From assembly GCA_016938735.1 (NCBI GenBank), contig JAFGUB010000009.1, forward strand, positions 62,001 to 126,000: a DNA stretch of 64,000 bases. Direction: 5' to 3'. The notes below the pieces were generated by a model. The model ran no database searches, was not told where the DNA came from, and worked only from the letters and a program-made list of their open reading frames with translations. Below are positions 9,701 to 18,540 of the stretch, one piece after another. Every line of letters starts with the position of its first letter. Position 1 is the stretch's first letter. This DNA comes from Campylobacterales bacterium (GTDB taxonomy: Bacteria; Campylobacterota; Campylobacteria; Campylobacterales; Sulfurimonadaceae). The position numbers were made by a program, and so were the translations under genes.

Positions 9701-9896
9701 CCCGATTCTACTCACCTCTATCACGACGGTTTTGGGGCTCTCTACCCTGATCTTTTTTGCTTCTGGGCAGGCGATGATTTTGCAGCCGATGGCGATCTCC
9801 TTGGGGTTTGGGATTGCTTGGGCTACACTCTTAAATCTGGTTTACGTACCGCTGCTGTTTGCGGCGGTCTATAAGATTCCAAGGCCTTCTCGCTAA
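6792..9896 (+). CDS. RND-family efflux permease (single-gene form)
   Basis: Inner-membrane proton-driven transporter of 1034 residues, the full RND length. One transmembrane helix lies at the N-terminus (FFLLFILLMSIFAYINIP), then a large periplasmic domain, a six-helix bundle around residues 330-540, a second periplasmic domain, and helices 8-12 at the end. The fourth helix carries GMLVDEAIVVAENIYRHLE, the proton-relay region, with Asp-Glu where AcrB has Asp-Asp. The TTG start is set by AAGGAAG and by alignment with the N-terminal helix. No adaptor or outer-membrane channel gene is adjacent, unlike the second pump at 50.6-56.2 kb. The substrate cannot be predicted. Confidence 0.9.
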   Translation: MIRRIIEFSIDKPLLNHFFLLFILLMSIFAYINIPKEIFPPVAKDQIVISGAYAGSSAEVLDKMVVRTIEDELKNVNTIDKVRSVIKNGSFTIHADIKPGSSNIAVLSDVKDIVATTKRDLPSDMNEPIAKLVEHAIPLVLIAVAADAPTSALIERAEELKSRLSSFKDLSDITLRGDSDEELVIRLDEAKIAAMGLDRVAVVAVLQGISSIFPVGSIEQRGAHLFISTYNGEKESVRLEETLLGIGERRVRLGDIAKVSFELGDESELSHYNGMRNISLNINKAKSGNAIELSKLIRSELKAFETRYPGYTFEIYTDTSVWIKNRLNTVFANIIFGLMLVFLSMLVFVNRGIALVVAMGIPLSFMIGLIVSDAIGESLNMLSLLGALIALGMLVDEAIVVAENIYRHLEEGHSRRDAAILGASEMFPAVLTATLTTVFAFLPLLIISGEMGTFIKILPIMISVLLISSLFEAFYFLPLHAHDFMRLRKETHATHAIWEHLYRWYDKTLHLLFARRMVALLGMTLSILGLTFVLMKQSKFQLFPDFDVTQVYVTGKVNINNELSDTEHHVSRIEKVLLERLGGEDVASVTSVIGMCLDNQNMAEIGENLFHIFIDLHERAPENFFERYLNPWLSIEYDADALIRKRTAKEIGDEVERLIEPVVTQGEERPFEELSVTVPGTGVVARDVEIALSGKSEAEVHEALLGLQEKLKAVTGVYGVANDADIGQKELKLRVNRYGEQLGLSEQSVGAQLRAYYLKGEYGKMFNDEGLVRIRLESSQRNRLDALKEMQLQLPSGSLVALHEVCDFVYEQAYVSLIKEEGKRIRTLYGSIDKELITSSEVMVQMQGAIDALRAEGFSVDIKGEERENAKNKREMSQAAVLAIILILITLVWLFDSLKQSLIVLSTTPLVLFGVYVGHLLMGLNLTMPGLIGIVGLIGVVVNDGLIMVSFIKRARDTEELMRLARTRLRPILLTSITTVLGLSTLIFFASGQAMILQPMAISLGFGIAWATLLNLVYVPLLFAAVYKIPRPSR

Positions 9897-9934
9897 ACTG
9901 GGGACGGCTTTTTATACGCTAAGTATGATGATGG

Positions 9935-9940
9935 TATAAT
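9935..9940 (+). promoter_or_regulatory. -10 box (TATAAT) upstream of the DUF2018 gene
   Basis: TATAAT 26 bases before the start at 9967, followed by an AAGGGA ribosome-binding site. It probably drives the run of genes from 9967 through hemC. Confidence 0.7.
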
Positions 9941-9962
9941 CAGCGACTTTTTTAAGGGATCT

Positions 9963-9972
9963 TTACATGTAC
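9963..9972. repeat. TTACATGTAC (one mismatch) over a start codon
   Basis: The ATG inside this near copy is the start codon of the DUF2018 gene. Confidence 0.75.
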
Positions 9973-10248
9973 AATCTGTTTGAAGATGAAGATGACATCT
10001 TTTCAGGCTCTCCGCGCAGCAAATTTATCGACGTGATCTACAACGCCAACCGTGATTTGTGCGCGAATGAACTGGAGCGTTTGATGGAGCGGCTTAGCAC
10101 GCTGGAGATGATCGTGCAAGAGCAGCTTGGGCTTGATTCGGACAAAGCGGTGAACGACGTCTATTTCAGCCGCGGCGAAGAGGTGGCGGCAGCGACCAAA
10201 AACAACTATATGATTTCGGTCGGTCGGATTCTGACGCAAAACGAGTAG
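9967..10248 (+). CDS. DUF2018 family protein (H. pylori HP0242-like)
   Basis: 93-residue protein resembling HP0242 of H. pylori, a small all-helical homodimer known for its knotted topology. The shared pattern is an acidic N-terminus, then FSGSPRSKFIDVIYNANRDL, then CANELERLMERLSTLEMIV, with a final helix ending in MISVGRILTQNE. Function is unknown in the family. As in H. pylori, it is followed by a small secreted protein, polyprenyl synthase, hemA and proS. The start codon lies inside a near copy of the TTACATGTAA palindrome, and AAGGGA lies 7 bases upstream. Recognition is from memory of the family, not from a search. Confidence 0.78.
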   Translation: MYNLFEDEDDIFSGSPRSKFIDVIYNANRDLCANELERLMERLSTLEMIVQEQLGLDSDKAVNDVYFSRGEEVAAATKNNYMISVGRILTQNE

Positions 10249-10249
10249 A

Positions 10250-10657
10250 TTGGTGAAGCGGTGGGCGCTTTTGCTTTGCTGTGTACTCTCGCTTGAGGGG
10301 GCATGGCGCGAAAGCAGAAGTGTCACGCTTGAGAAGGATGAATTAGAGCAAATCGAGATCAAAAGCGACTACTCTACGCGAGAGTTTGTTTTTCGATGGA
10401 CGCTCTACACCGACGATACTCTGGTGGTTTTGAGCCGCTTGGATCGGCGCGTGACGCAGCACATGCTCAGGCGCAACCACGCCAACCAAAGCTACCGGGT
10501 GATGTTGGCGGTACCTGAGGGACGCAAGATGAGGGTGCCTTATCTGCTGGTGCGCTTTAGCGAATTCGACGCATCAACACAGAGGGCATCGTTTGACATT
10601 TTTCTCTTTGACGATGAGCAGGAGATAGTTTGGGAGTATGAGAGACGTGATGAGTAG
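10250..10657 (+). CDS. Small secreted protein of unknown function (HP0241 position)
   Basis: 135-residue protein with a signal peptide (VKRWALLLCCVLSLEGAW). The remainder is beta-rich with alternating charged and hydrophobic residues (FVFRWTLYTDDTLVVLSRLD, YRVMLAVPEGRKMRVPYLLVRFSEFD), so probably periplasmic. The start is TTG at 10250 or GTG at 10253; I cannot decide. It begins two bases after the DUF2018 stop and overlaps the polyprenyl synthase gene by 20 bases, so it is part of the same operon. It occupies the place of HP0241 in H. pylori. No function can be assigned. Confidence 0.7.
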   Translation: MVKRWALLLCCVLSLEGAWRESRSVTLEKDELEQIEIKSDYSTREFVFRWTLYTDDTLVVLSRLDRRVTQHMLRRNHANQSYRVMLAVPEGRKMRVPYLLVRFSEFDASTQRASFDIFLFDDEQEIVWEYERRDE

Positions 10658-11552
10658 CGAAGCGATGCTAGAGGCCGTGGAAGCGCAGATGCGCTCTTTG
10701 GTTGCCGAAGTGGACGATGGGGAGGTGCTACGGCTTTTTGAGACCCTCAGGGGGGGCAAAAGATTGCGTGCCAAGCTGGTACTCAAGATTGCCCCTCACG
10801 CAGAATCATCGGTGTTGCTGGCCGCCATTATCGAGTTGATCCACGCCGCAAGCCTGCTACATGATGACGTGATCGATGACGCTATGGTGCGTCGTGGTGT
10901 CGCTTCGATCAATGCCACTGAAGGCTCCAAGCGCGCCATTATGCTGGGGGATGTTCTTTACTCCAAAGCTTTTAGTGCGTTGACTGATTTTGAGCAGCCG
11001 GTGGCGCGGTGCGTCGCCGACGCCGTAACGGCACTCTCAAAGGGCGAGATGCAAGATGTCGTGATGGCACAGCGTTTCAATGTCGATGCTGAGCGCTATC
11101 TGCAGATGCTCTACTTTAAAACTGCCTCTTTGATCGAAGCGGCCGTGCGTAGTGCGGCACTGCTGTGCGGCAAGGAGCCGGAGCGATACGCGCTTTATGG
11201 TAAAAATCTTGGGCTCTCATTTCAGATCATCGATGACATTCTCGACATTGTTTCGGATGAAGCGACGCTGGGTAAACCGGCGCTGAGCGACTACGCCGAA
11301 GGCAAATGCACGCTGCCCTACATCTATCTCTACGATGCGCTCAATAGTGCAGGTCAAGAGCGCCTTGTCGCGCTACATGCCAAAGCTCCTTCGGAAGCGG
11401 ACGCGCTGTGGATCAAAAGCGAGATGCACTCCGCCAAGGCGATAGAGCGCTCTTATGCACTCGCCGCGTCACTCAGTGCCGAAGCTAAAGCGGCGGTGGA
11501 TGATCCCGCCTTGCATCAGGTGCTTGACACGATGTTGGAGCGCCGTTTTTAA
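10638..11552 (+). CDS. Polyprenyl diphosphate synthase (trans-prenyltransferase)
   Basis: Condenses isopentenyl diphosphate units onto an allylic starter to build the isoprenoid chain for quinones or other lipids. The 304 residues carry GGKRLRAKLV, the first aspartate-rich motif LLHDDVIDDAMVRRG, and the second motif FQIIDDILDIVSDEATLGKP, both needed for Mg-diphosphate binding. The residues before the first motif look like those of long-chain enzymes (IspB type), consistent with the H. pylori neighbour annotated as octaprenyl synthase, but chain length is not certain. An alternative ATG lies at 10650. hemA follows immediately after the stop. Confidence 0.9.
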   Translation: MRDVMSSEAMLEAVEAQMRSLVAEVDDGEVLRLFETLRGGKRLRAKLVLKIAPHAESSVLLAAIIELIHAASLLHDDVIDDAMVRRGVASINATEGSKRAIMLGDVLYSKAFSALTDFEQPVARCVADAVTALSKGEMQDVVMAQRFNVDAERYLQMLYFKTASLIEAAVRSAALLCGKEPERYALYGKNLGLSFQIIDDILDIVSDEATLGKPALSDYAEGKCTLPYIYLYDALNSAGQERLVALHAKAPSEADALWIKSEMHSAKAIERSYALAASLSAEAKAAVDDPALHQVLDTMLERRF

Positions 11553-12824
11553 ATGCACTACCTCACGGTCAGCTACACGCACAAAAATACGACGCTGGAG
11601 ATCAGGGAGCGGCTTGCCTACAGCAATGACCATGAAATCATTGCATCACTCGCCGCGTTGACCGCCTTTGCATCAATCAATGAAGCGTTTTTGGTCTCTA
11701 CATGTAACCGCATGGAGATCGTCTGTAGCTGTAGCGACGTAGAAAGAGCCAGTGATGAGATCGTTTCGATGCTCTCGAAGCATTCACGTTTGGACAAAGA
11801 GGAGCTGGAGCGCCGCGCCGATATTTTTGATGATGAAGGGGCAATCCACCACCTCTTTAGCGTGGCCAGTTCGCTCGATTCGATGGTGGTCGGCGAGACG
11901 CAGATCGCCGGACAGCTCAAAGACGCCTTTCGTTTTGCGACGATGCACGGCTACGCGGGACCGAAATTGGCGCGCGCCGTGCATTACGCCTTTAAATGCG
12001 CCGCAGAGGTGCGCAATGTTACCGATATCTCATCGGGCGCTACCTCGGTGGCGAGTGTGGCGGTGGCCAAGGCGGCGCAGCTTTTGGGCTCGCTCAAAGG
12101 CAGAAGCGCGCTGGTGATCGGAGCGGGTGATATGTCGGTGATTAGCGCCAAAACCCTGCAGCGCCACGGAGCGCAGATTACGATCATGAACCGTACCCGC
12201 GCCAAAGCCGAAGCGCTGGCCCTTACATGTAATGCCAAAGTGCGCAGCTACAGTGAACTTTTTCATGCGATCAACGACTACGAACTGCTTTTTACCTCTA
12301 CCGGTTCGCTTGAACCCATCATCACGAATGCGATGGTGCAAACGGTTTCATTTGAGCGCTACTGGTTTGACATGGCGGTGCCGCGCGATATCGCGGTCGG
12401 CAAGCATGAGGGGCTGCATCTGTTTGTTGTGGATGACCTTAAAACCATCGTCGATGAGAACCTCAGCTTGCGTGAAGATGAGGCGCGTGAAGCCTTTTTG
12501 ATTGTAGGGCGGCACACCGTGGCCTTTTTTGAGTGGCTTAAGACCCAGTCGATTGAACCGCTGATCAAAGAGCTCTACGCCAGAGCCCACGACGCCGCTG
12601 CAGCGGAGGCCCAGCGCGCAGTGAGCGCACATTATTTTCCCAAAAATATGCAGGCCAATGTCGAAAAAGCCTGTGAACAGAGTATCAAACGTTTTTTGCA
12701 TGAGATGGTGGTGCAGATGCGCCGCTGTGTGCGCGACGCCTCATCCGATACGATGATCGAGGCGCTGAGGCAGATGCTGGAGGTCAAAGATGAAGATTTT
12801 ATTACTCACAAGGAGCGAACATGA
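11553..12824 (+). CDS. hemA: Glutamyl-tRNA reductase
   Basis: First enzyme of the C5 tetrapyrrole pathway; reduces glutamyl-tRNA with NADPH to glutamate-1-semialdehyde. The 423 residues are typical. The N-terminal STCNRMEI holds the catalytic cysteine, [16 protein letters not shown] is the family signature, [17 protein letters not shown] is the NADPH-binding loop, and a helical dimerisation domain closes the protein. It begins directly after the upstream stop and overlaps proS by ATGA. Two copies of the TTACATGTAA palindrome or near copy lie inside: 11698-11707, over the catalytic Thr-Cys-Asn, and 12223-12232. Confidence 0.96.
   Translation: MHYLTVSYTHKNTTLEIRERLAYSNDHEIIASLAALTAFASINEAFLVSTCNRMEIVCSCSDVERASDEIVSMLSKHSRLDKEELERRADIFDDEGAIHHLFSVASSLDSMVVGETQIAGQLKDAFRFATMHGYAGPKLARAVHYAFKCAAEVRNVTDISSGATSVASVAVAKAAQLLGSLKGRSALVIGAGDMSVISAKTLQRHGAQITIMNRTRAKAEALALTCNAKVRSYSELFHAINDYELLFTSTGSLEPIITNAMVQTVSFERYWFDMAVPRDIAVGKHEGLHLFVVDDLKTIVDENLSLREDEAREAFLIVGRHTVAFFEWLKTQSIEPLIKELYARAHDAAAAEAQRAVSAHYFPKNMQANVEKACEQSIKRFLHEMVVQMRRCVRDASSDTMIEALRQMLEVKDEDFITHKERT
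12223..12232. repeat. TTACATGTAA palindrome inside hemA
   Basis: Perfect copy read as Leu-Thr-Cys-Asn. Confidence 0.9.
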
Positions 12825-14524
12825 GATTTAGCCGTGCCTACATTCCCACCGTCAAAGAGGCGCCCAACGAGGCGACCCTTCCTAGCCACATCTTTCTGAC
12901 AAGGGCCGGATTTATCGCGCATATCGCCAGCGGCCTTTATAACTACCTGCCGCTGGGCAAACGCGTGATCCGCAAGATCGAGAATATCATCAACGAAGAG
13001 ATGGCGCGCGCCGGATGCGAAGAGGTGGAGTTGGCGTTCGTGACACCGGCTGAGCTGTGGCAGGAGAGCGGACGGATCGAGAAGTTCGGCAAAGAGCTGC
13101 TGCGTTTTCGTGACCGCAAAGAGAACCTTTTTGTCCTTGGCCCGACGCATGAGGAGATGATGGTCTCCATCGTACGCAACCGTGTCAGCAGCTACAAGCA
13201 GTTACCGCTCAATCTCTACCAGATCAAGACCAAATTCCGCGATGAAGCCAGACCCCGCTTCGGACTGATGCGCGCGCGTGAATTCATTATGAAAGACGGT
13301 TACAGCTTCCATGCGACGGTTGAGGATATGAACCGCGAGTTTGATGCGATGGAGGCGGCGTATAAGCGCATTTTGGATCGTCTGGGGCTGGAGTACCGCA
13401 TTGTCGAGGCCGACAGCGGCGCGATCGGCGGCAGCGGTTCTAAAGAGCTGATGGTGCTTGCCGAGAGCGGCGAAGATACGCTGGCCGTCTGTGACACCTG
13501 TGCCTACGGTGCCAATATCGAAGCCGCGGTGCGCGCCCCCAAAAGTGCGCCAAGCGAAGCGCCGGTCGCCGAATTTAATCGCTTCAAAACACCGGGCATC
13601 AAGAGCATCGCCGATCTGAGCGCCTTTTTTCACGTGGATCCCTACTACACCCTCAAATGTGTGGCCAAACGCGCAGTCTACGAAGAGGGGAGCAAGATTG
13701 TGCTCTTTTTCCTGCGCGGCAGCGACGAGTTGCAAAAGGTGAAGGCGCAAAATGCGGCCAAGGCGCTTGAGATTGTCGATGTGGGTGAAGAGGAGCTTTC
13801 CGAGGCGGGCTTACATGTAGGCTTTATCGGGCCGCTTGATCTGAAGGGCTTTACATGTATCTTCGATGAGGCGCTGCGCTGCGCAACGTCAATGATTTGC
13901 GGTGCCAACGAGGTCGATTACCACTTTGTGGGAGTCGATCTGGGTGCACTGGGCGAAGAGAACCGCTTTGCCGATCTGTCGGAAGTGAAAGAGGGGGATG
14001 GTTGCCCGCGCTGCAGCGGCACATTGTCGTATACCAAAGGGATCGAAGTAGGGCATATCTTCAAACTCGGCACCACCTACTCCAAAGTGCTCAAAGCGGA
14101 GTTTTTGAATGAAAAAGGGCAAGCAGAACCCTTTGTGATGGGCACCTACGGAATGGGGGTAAGCCGTCTGGTCGCAGCGGTAATTGAGCAGCACCATGAC
14201 GAGAAGGGGTGTCGCTGGACGCGTGCGACTGCACCGTATACGCTCAATATTCTGGTCTCCAACGTCAAAGACGAAGCCCAAAACGACCTAGGTGAGCTTC
14301 TCTATGCACAGTTTATCAAAGCGGGCGTGGAGGTAATTTTTGATGACCGTAAAGAGCGCTTCGGCTTTAAAATGAACGATGCGGAGCTGATCGGATTTCC
14401 CTTCACCCTTATCATCGGCAAGGGGCTGGAGCAAGGAACGGTCGAACTCTATGTACGTGAGAGCGGAGAGAAGCTGGAGATTCCGGTGGCTGAAGCCTTT
14501 GCATGCGTGATGGAGCGTCTGTAG
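12821..14524 (+). CDS. proS: Prolyl-tRNA synthetase
   Basis: Class II synthetase that charges tRNA-Pro. The 567 residues are the bacterial form with an editing insertion. Motif 1 lies around [20 protein letters not shown], motif 2 around [23 protein letters not shown], an editing (INS) domain at about 230-385, motif 3 with [16 protein letters not shown], and an anticodon-binding domain at the end. It overlaps hemA by 4 bases and fxsA by 1. Two near copies of the palindrome (13811-13820 and 13851-13860) lie exactly 40 bases apart within the editing-domain region. Confidence 0.97.
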   Translation: MRFSRAYIPTVKEAPNEATLPSHIFLTRAGFIAHIASGLYNYLPLGKRVIRKIENIINEEMARAGCEEVELAFVTPAELWQESGRIEKFGKELLRFRDRKENLFVLGPTHEEMMVSIVRNRVSSYKQLPLNLYQIKTKFRDEARPRFGLMRAREFIMKDGYSFHATVEDMNREFDAMEAAYKRILDRLGLEYRIVEADSGAIGGSGSKELMVLAESGEDTLAVCDTCAYGANIEAAVRAPKSAPSEAPVAEFNRFKTPGIKSIADLSAFFHVDPYYTLKCVAKRAVYEEGSKIVLFFLRGSDELQKVKAQNAAKALEIVDVGEEELSEAGLHVGFIGPLDLKGFTCIFDEALRCATSMICGANEVDYHFVGVDLGALGEENRFADLSEVKEGDGCPRCSGTLSYTKGIEVGHIFKLGTTYSKVLKAEFLNEKGQAEPFVMGTYGMGVSRLVAAVIEQHHDEKGCRWTRATAPYTLNILVSNVKDEAQNDLGELLYAQFIKAGVEVIFDDRKERFGFKMNDAELIGFPFTLIIGKGLEQGTVELYVRESGEKLEIPVAEAFACVMERL

Positions 14525-14940
14525 TGCTCTATCTGCTGCTGTATCTCTTTTTGGAGGTGCTGGTCTCCGTCGAGATCGCTTCGGCCATCGGTGCGCTGGC
14601 CACCTTCGCGGAAATCGTGCTGAGCGCGTTTCTTGGCATCTTCATTTTATTGCGTTTTCAGCAGACGCTGAGTGAAAACATGCGGGCTTTTTCGATGCGT
14701 CAGATCGACTGGCTCCGTTTTCAAGAGCTGAACCTTTTTACTCTTTTAGGCGCAGTATTGCTCATTATTCCCGGTTTTCTCACCGATATCGTCGGTATTG
14801 CGATGCAGTTTAGTGTCATTACCGGCATGTTGGTTAACCGATTTTCGGCAAAATGGCCCCCTCATACTCCACATCACCCTTCAAAGGATTCCAATGTCAT
14901 TGACGTCGAAATTATCAGTGATCACACTTCTAAGCAGTAG
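14524..14940 (+). CDS. FxsA family membrane protein
   Basis: 138-residue inner-membrane protein. The GTG at 14524 overlaps the proS stop (TAGTG) and starts directly with a hydrophobic helix (LYLLLYLFLEVLVSVEIAS). Three more hydrophobic segments follow, including IVLSAFLGIFILLRF and LLGAVLLIIPGFLTDIVGIA, the last being the FxsA family signature. The cytoplasmic tail ends in an acidic VIDVEIISD. FxsA is named for relief of phage T7 exclusion in E. coli, but its normal function is unknown. The 3' end overlaps the next gene by 47 bases. Confidence 0.82.
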   Translation: MLYLLLYLFLEVLVSVEIASAIGALATFAEIVLSAFLGIFILLRFQQTLSENMRAFSMRQIDWLRFQELNLFTLLGAVLLIIPGFLTDIVGIAMQFSVITGMLVNRFSAKWPPHTPHHPSKDSNVIDVEIISDHTSKQ

Positions 14941-15730
14941 TCTTTTTGCGGCCAACAACGCCGATATCGAGACTTTTCTCAAGCGCCAGATCGGTGCCAA
15001 CCCTTCGGTCAAATCACTCGAAGTCAAAGTGGTCGATACCAAAAAACTTGATGCGCCCAAAGGCTGGGAAGCGGTGATCGTCAATCTCAACGCCAAGGTG
15101 ATGCAAGGCGCAAATGAACGCCCCGTATCGCAGCGCATGGTCTACTTTGTTAACGGTGACTACCTTACGGGTGATCTGACCAATATTAAAACAGGTGAGC
15201 AGCTCAAAAACAGCGTTGGCCCCGAGTTCAAAGCGGAGTTCTACAACAAAGCCAATCTGATCTACGGTAATGAGAACGCTAAGCATAAAGTTGCGATCTT
15301 CTCCGATCCGCTTTGCCCCTTCTGCCGCCGTTTCGTTCCCGAGGCGGTGAACTACATGAAGCAGTATCCCGAAACCTTTGCGGTCTATTACTACCATTTT
15401 CCGCTTGAGCAGCTCCATCCTGCTGCTGTGGCGCTGACCAAAGCCGCAGTTGCCGCCGAACTCAAAGGGCGCAAAGATACGGTGCTGGATATGTACAAAG
15501 TAGAGGTAGACAGCAAGCTGACCGACGAAAAAGCGATTCTAGAAGCCTTCAATAAAACGCTCGGTACATCAATTGCAGCGGAAGAGATTCATGCTGAAGC
15601 GGTTAAAAAGCACACTGCATTTGATATGAATGTCGTTTCAAGCATGATGGTTAGCGGTACGCCGACCATGTTTTTCGACGGTAAAAAAGATGATTCAAAA
15701 GCAAAATATAAAGAGGTAAAGGTTAAGTAG
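14894..15730 (+). CDS. DsbC/DsbG-like periplasmic thiol oxidoreductase
   Basis: 278-residue secreted thioredoxin-fold protein. The ATG at 14894 is chosen because AAAGGA precedes it and it begins a signal peptide (MSLTSKLSVITLLSSSLFAA). The N-terminal part (NADIETFLKRQIGANPSVKSLEVK) resembles the dimerisation domain of DsbC/DsbG. The thioredoxin domain contains FSDPLCPFCRRFVPEA, with CPFC as redox motif, and a cis-proline loop SGTPTMFF. A role in disulfide isomerisation or cytochrome maturation is inferred from the fold. It is nested between fxsA (47-base overlap) and hemC (1-base overlap). Confidence 0.85.
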   Translation: MSLTSKLSVITLLSSSLFAANNADIETFLKRQIGANPSVKSLEVKVVDTKKLDAPKGWEAVIVNLNAKVMQGANERPVSQRMVYFVNGDYLTGDLTNIKTGEQLKNSVGPEFKAEFYNKANLIYGNENAKHKVAIFSDPLCPFCRRFVPEAVNYMKQYPETFAVYYYHFPLEQLHPAAVALTKAAVAAELKGRKDTVLDMYKVEVDSKLTDEKAILEAFNKTLGTSIAAEEIHAEAVKKHTAFDMNVVSSMMVSGTPTMFFDGKKDDSKAKYKEVKVK

Positions 15731-16686
15731 TGCGTGACGAACTCATCATTGCCACCAGAGAGAGCAAGCTGGCACTTTGGCAGAGCGAGCACATCAAAGC
15801 CCGCCTAGAAGAGCTCCATACGGGCTTACATGTAAAGCTTTTACCGATGAAGTCGATGGGCGATAAGATGCTGGATGCTCCATTGGCCAAGATTGGTGGT
15901 AAGGGGCTCTTTCTCAAAGAGCTCGAAGAGGCGATGCTGCGCGGCGAAGCGCATCTCGCCGTACATTCGCTCAAAGACGTTCCTACGGTTCTGCCTGAAG
16001 CCTTGCCGCTTGTGGCCATTACCGAGCGTGAAGATGTACGCGATGCGATGCTTAGCGACAAGTATGCAAACATCGACGCGCTTCCAAGAGGGGCGGTGGT
16101 CGGCACTTCGTCGCTACGCCGCCAGATGCAACTCATGCGGCTGCGCCCCGATCTCAAAATCAAATGGTTGCGCGGTAACGTCAATACCCGCATTCAAAAA
16201 CTCAAAGACGGTCACTATGACGCCATCATTCTGGCGGCTGCTGGAATTAATCGTCTGGAACTGCTTGATCTGGTGGAGTACGTCTACCCGATTTCACTCT
16301 TTGAGATGCTGCCGGCTATGGGGCAGGCGGCGCTGGGCATTCAGTGTATCAATGACCCTGAGGTAATCGCTATGATTTCTCAACTGGATGATGAATACAG
16401 TCGTATCGAAACATCCATTGAGCGCGAGTTTGTCGATACGCTTGAAGGGGGATGCCAAGTACCCATCGGCGTCAATGCGACGCTCATGGAGAATGACGAT
16501 ATTATCGTGAAAGCGGTTTTGGGGATGCCTGACGGTAGTGAAATCATGAGTGATACGAAATTGATCAAGCGTAGTAATAGAGAGGGTATTGGACGCGTGA
16601 TGGCTTTGGAGATGATTGAAAAGGGAGCTAAAGAGCTTCTATTGCGCGCCGAAATGATGGCGGCAGAGCAAAACGCAGCACTCTAA
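15730..16686 (+). CDS. hemC: Porphobilinogen deaminase (hydroxymethylbilane synthase)
   Basis: Joins four porphobilinogen molecules into hydroxymethylbilane for haem synthesis. The 318 residues begin with the typical ATRESKLALWQSEHIKA. AVHSLKDVPTVLP and GTSSLRRQMQL bind substrate, LRGNVNTRIQKL is the signature, and GGCQVPIGV carries the cysteine that anchors the dipyrromethane cofactor. The GTG start overlaps the upstream stop (TAGTG). A perfect TTACATGTAA lies near the N-terminus. A hairpin follows the stop. Confidence 0.97.
   Translation: MRDELIIATRESKLALWQSEHIKARLEELHTGLHVKLLPMKSMGDKMLDAPLAKIGGKGLFLKELEEAMLRGEAHLAVHSLKDVPTVLPEALPLVAITEREDVRDAMLSDKYANIDALPRGAVVGTSSLRRQMQLMRLRPDLKIKWLRGNVNTRIQKLKDGHYDAIILAAAGINRLELLDLVEYVYPISLFEMLPAMGQAALGIQCINDPEVIAMISQLDDEYSRIETSIEREFVDTLEGGCQVPIGVNATLMENDDIIVKAVLGMPDGSEIMSDTKLIKRSNREGIGRVMALEMIEKGAKELLLRAEMMAAEQNAAL
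15826..15835. repeat. TTACATGTAA palindrome inside hemC
   Basis: Perfect copy read as Leu-His-Val. Confidence 0.9.
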
Positions 16687-16710
16687 AAAAAGGAGCTATC
16701 CTCTTTTTTA
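16685..16710 (+). terminator. Candidate intrinsic terminator after hemC
   Basis: An A-run, AGGA, a four-base loop, TCCT and then a T-run (about 16691-16709) directly after the hemC stop. The GC stem is short, so this is moderate evidence for the end of the operon that starts at 9967. Confidence 0.5.
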
Positions 16711-16781
16711 GATGTTAAGGTTACTATTATTATTTCTAATGTAATATCACTTCTATTTCCTTTTGAATTGAGGTATATGTT

Positions 16782-17117
16782 ATGCTAAAAACGCTCTTAC
16801 TTTCGGCCCTTCTAGCCGCTTTTGCATTTTCTGGTGCCCAAGCACACGTCTACAAAGGACAAAAAGAGTACATCAAGAACTGTAAGGAGTGTCATGCTGT
16901 CGGTAAGGATATGGCCAATTCCAAAACTCAGCGAGATTGGGAGAAGCTACTTAGCGAACAGGGTACGACACTGGCCAATCTGCATTTGAAAAATCAAGAG
17001 GCTGAAGCGTCTCACGACTATTTCAGCAGCCGCAAATATGAAAAAAACGTCAACCATCTGCTCGATTTTCTGAAGGAGTTCGCCAAGGACAGCGGCAACG
17101 TACCGGCCTGTGATTGA
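16782..17117 (+). CDS. Small periplasmic monohaem cytochrome c
   Basis: 111-residue protein with a signal peptide (MLKTLLLSALLAAFAFSGAQA) and one haem-binding motif, CKECH, shortly after the cleavage site. Past the motif it is helical and charged and ends in VPACD. It could be a small electron carrier for respiration; I cannot tell the partner. The gene stands alone between hemC and argH with its own upstream AT-rich region and GAGG as ribosome-binding site. Confidence 0.82.
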   Translation: MLKTLLLSALLAAFAFSGAQAHVYKGQKEYIKNCKECHAVGKDMANSKTQRDWEKLLSEQGTTLANLHLKNQEAEASHDYFSSRKYEKNVNHLLDFLKEFAKDSGNVPACD

Positions 17118-17125
17118 TCTTTCGC

Positions 17126-17131
17126 TACAAT
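17126..17131 (+). promoter_or_regulatory. -10 box (TACAAT) of argH
   Basis: TACAAT 26 bases before the argH ATG. The spacing is the same as at other clear promoters in this window. Confidence 0.6.
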
Positions 17132-17157
17132 AGCGGACTTTTTGTTTGGGGGTTTGA

Positions 17158-18537
17158 ATGCAAAAGATGTGGGCCGGGCGTTTTTCGACGCAAACCGCTT
17201 CATTGCTGGATCAGTTCAATGCTTCGATCATGTTTGATCGAAAGCTCTATGCTGAAGATATTGAGGGTTCCATCGCCCATGCACGTATGCTCTGCGCACA
17301 GGGTATTTTAAACATCGAGGAGCTTGAGCAGATCGAGTCCGGAATGGCTCAGGTACGTGAAGAGATCGAGTCGGAGCGCTTTGAGTGGCGCATCGGCGAT
17401 GAAGATCTGCATATGGCGATAGAGAAGCGTTTGACCGAGATTATAGGCGAAGCAGGCAAAAAACTGCATACCGCGCGTAGCCGCAATGATCAGGTCGCGG
17501 TTGATTTTCGTCGCTATGTCTTGCGCAAGAATAGAGAGCTGATGCTTCAGCTCAAAGCGCTCATCGCTGCTTTGCTCGAAGTGGCCAAACCCCATACCCA
17601 CACTCTTTTACCGGGCATGACCCATCTTCAACACGCTCAGCCTATCAATTTTGCATTTCATCTGATGGCTTACGCGTCGATGTTCAAGCGCGATATAGAG
17701 CGTTTTGAAAGTTCGACCAAACGCAACAATATCTCTCCGCTCGGTTGCGCCGCTTTAGCCGGAACGCCTCATAATATCGACCGTTCAATGAGCGCCAAAG
17801 AGTTGGGTTTTGATAGTGTGAGTATCAACTGTCTCGACACTGTCAGCGACCGTGATTTCGCTTTGGAAATCCTCTTCAATATCTCGACGATGATGATGCA
17901 CATCTCTCGTTTGGCCGAGGAGTTGATCCTCTGGTCGAGTTATGAGTTTCGTTTTGTGGAGCTTAGTGACGCCTACTCTACGGGTTCATCGATTATGCCG
18001 CAGAAAAAAAATCCCGACGTGCCTGAACTGTTGCGTGGCAAAACAGGCAGAGTGTTTGGCAATCTGATGGGCCTTTTGACCGTTATGAAGGGTTTGCCGC
18101 TGGCCTACAACAAGGATACTCAGGAAGATAAAGAGGGGGTTTTTGACAGCGTGGAGACGGCGCAGATTTCGCTTGAGATTCTCAAAGAGGCGCTGCTGAG
18201 CATGACCGTCAAGCCCCATTACATGTATCAAGCGTGTAAAGTCGGGCATCTAAGTGCTACCGATCTGGCCGATTATCTGGTGAAACACTGTGGCATCCCT
18301 TTTCGCGAAGCGCATCATATTACTGGCAGGGCGGTCGCCAAAGCTGAAGAGCTGGGAATCGATCTGAGTGATATGGATTTTGAGACCCTTCATGCGATTG
18401 ATGCGCGTATTCATGCAAATGTGACGGAGTTTCTCTCGATCGAACATTCGATGAACGCCCGCACCTCTGAGGGGGGCACGGCAACGCTGCGAACGATGGA
18501 GCAGATCATCTATTTTGAACACTATCTCAAGGATTAA
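17158..18537 (+). CDS. argH: Argininosuccinate lyase
   Basis: Last enzyme of arginine synthesis; splits argininosuccinate into arginine and fumarate. The 459 residues match the family. [20 protein letters not shown] opens it, [18 protein letters not shown] and [15 protein letters not shown] are substrate-binding regions, and [20 protein letters not shown] is the fumarase/lyase superfamily signature with the catalytic serine loop. osmC follows after three bases, so both may be transcribed from the TACAAT box at 17126. Confidence 0.97.
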   Translation: MQKMWAGRFSTQTASLLDQFNASIMFDRKLYAEDIEGSIAHARMLCAQGILNIEELEQIESGMAQVREEIESERFEWRIGDEDLHMAIEKRLTEIIGEAGKKLHTARSRNDQVAVDFRRYVLRKNRELMLQLKALIAALLEVAKPHTHTLLPGMTHLQHAQPINFAFHLMAYASMFKRDIERFESSTKRNNISPLGCAALAGTPHNIDRSMSAKELGFDSVSINCLDTVSDRDFALEILFNISTMMMHISRLAEELILWSSYEFRFVELSDAYSTGSSIMPQKKNPDVPELLRGKTGRVFGNLMGLLTVMKGLPLAYNKDTQEDKEGVFDSVETAQISLEILKEALLSMTVKPHYMYQACKVGHLSATDLADYLVKHCGIPFREAHHITGRAVAKAEELGIDLSDMDFETLHAIDARIHANVTEFLSIEHSMNARTSEGGTATLRTMEQIIYFEHYLKD

Positions 18538-18540
18538 ACC

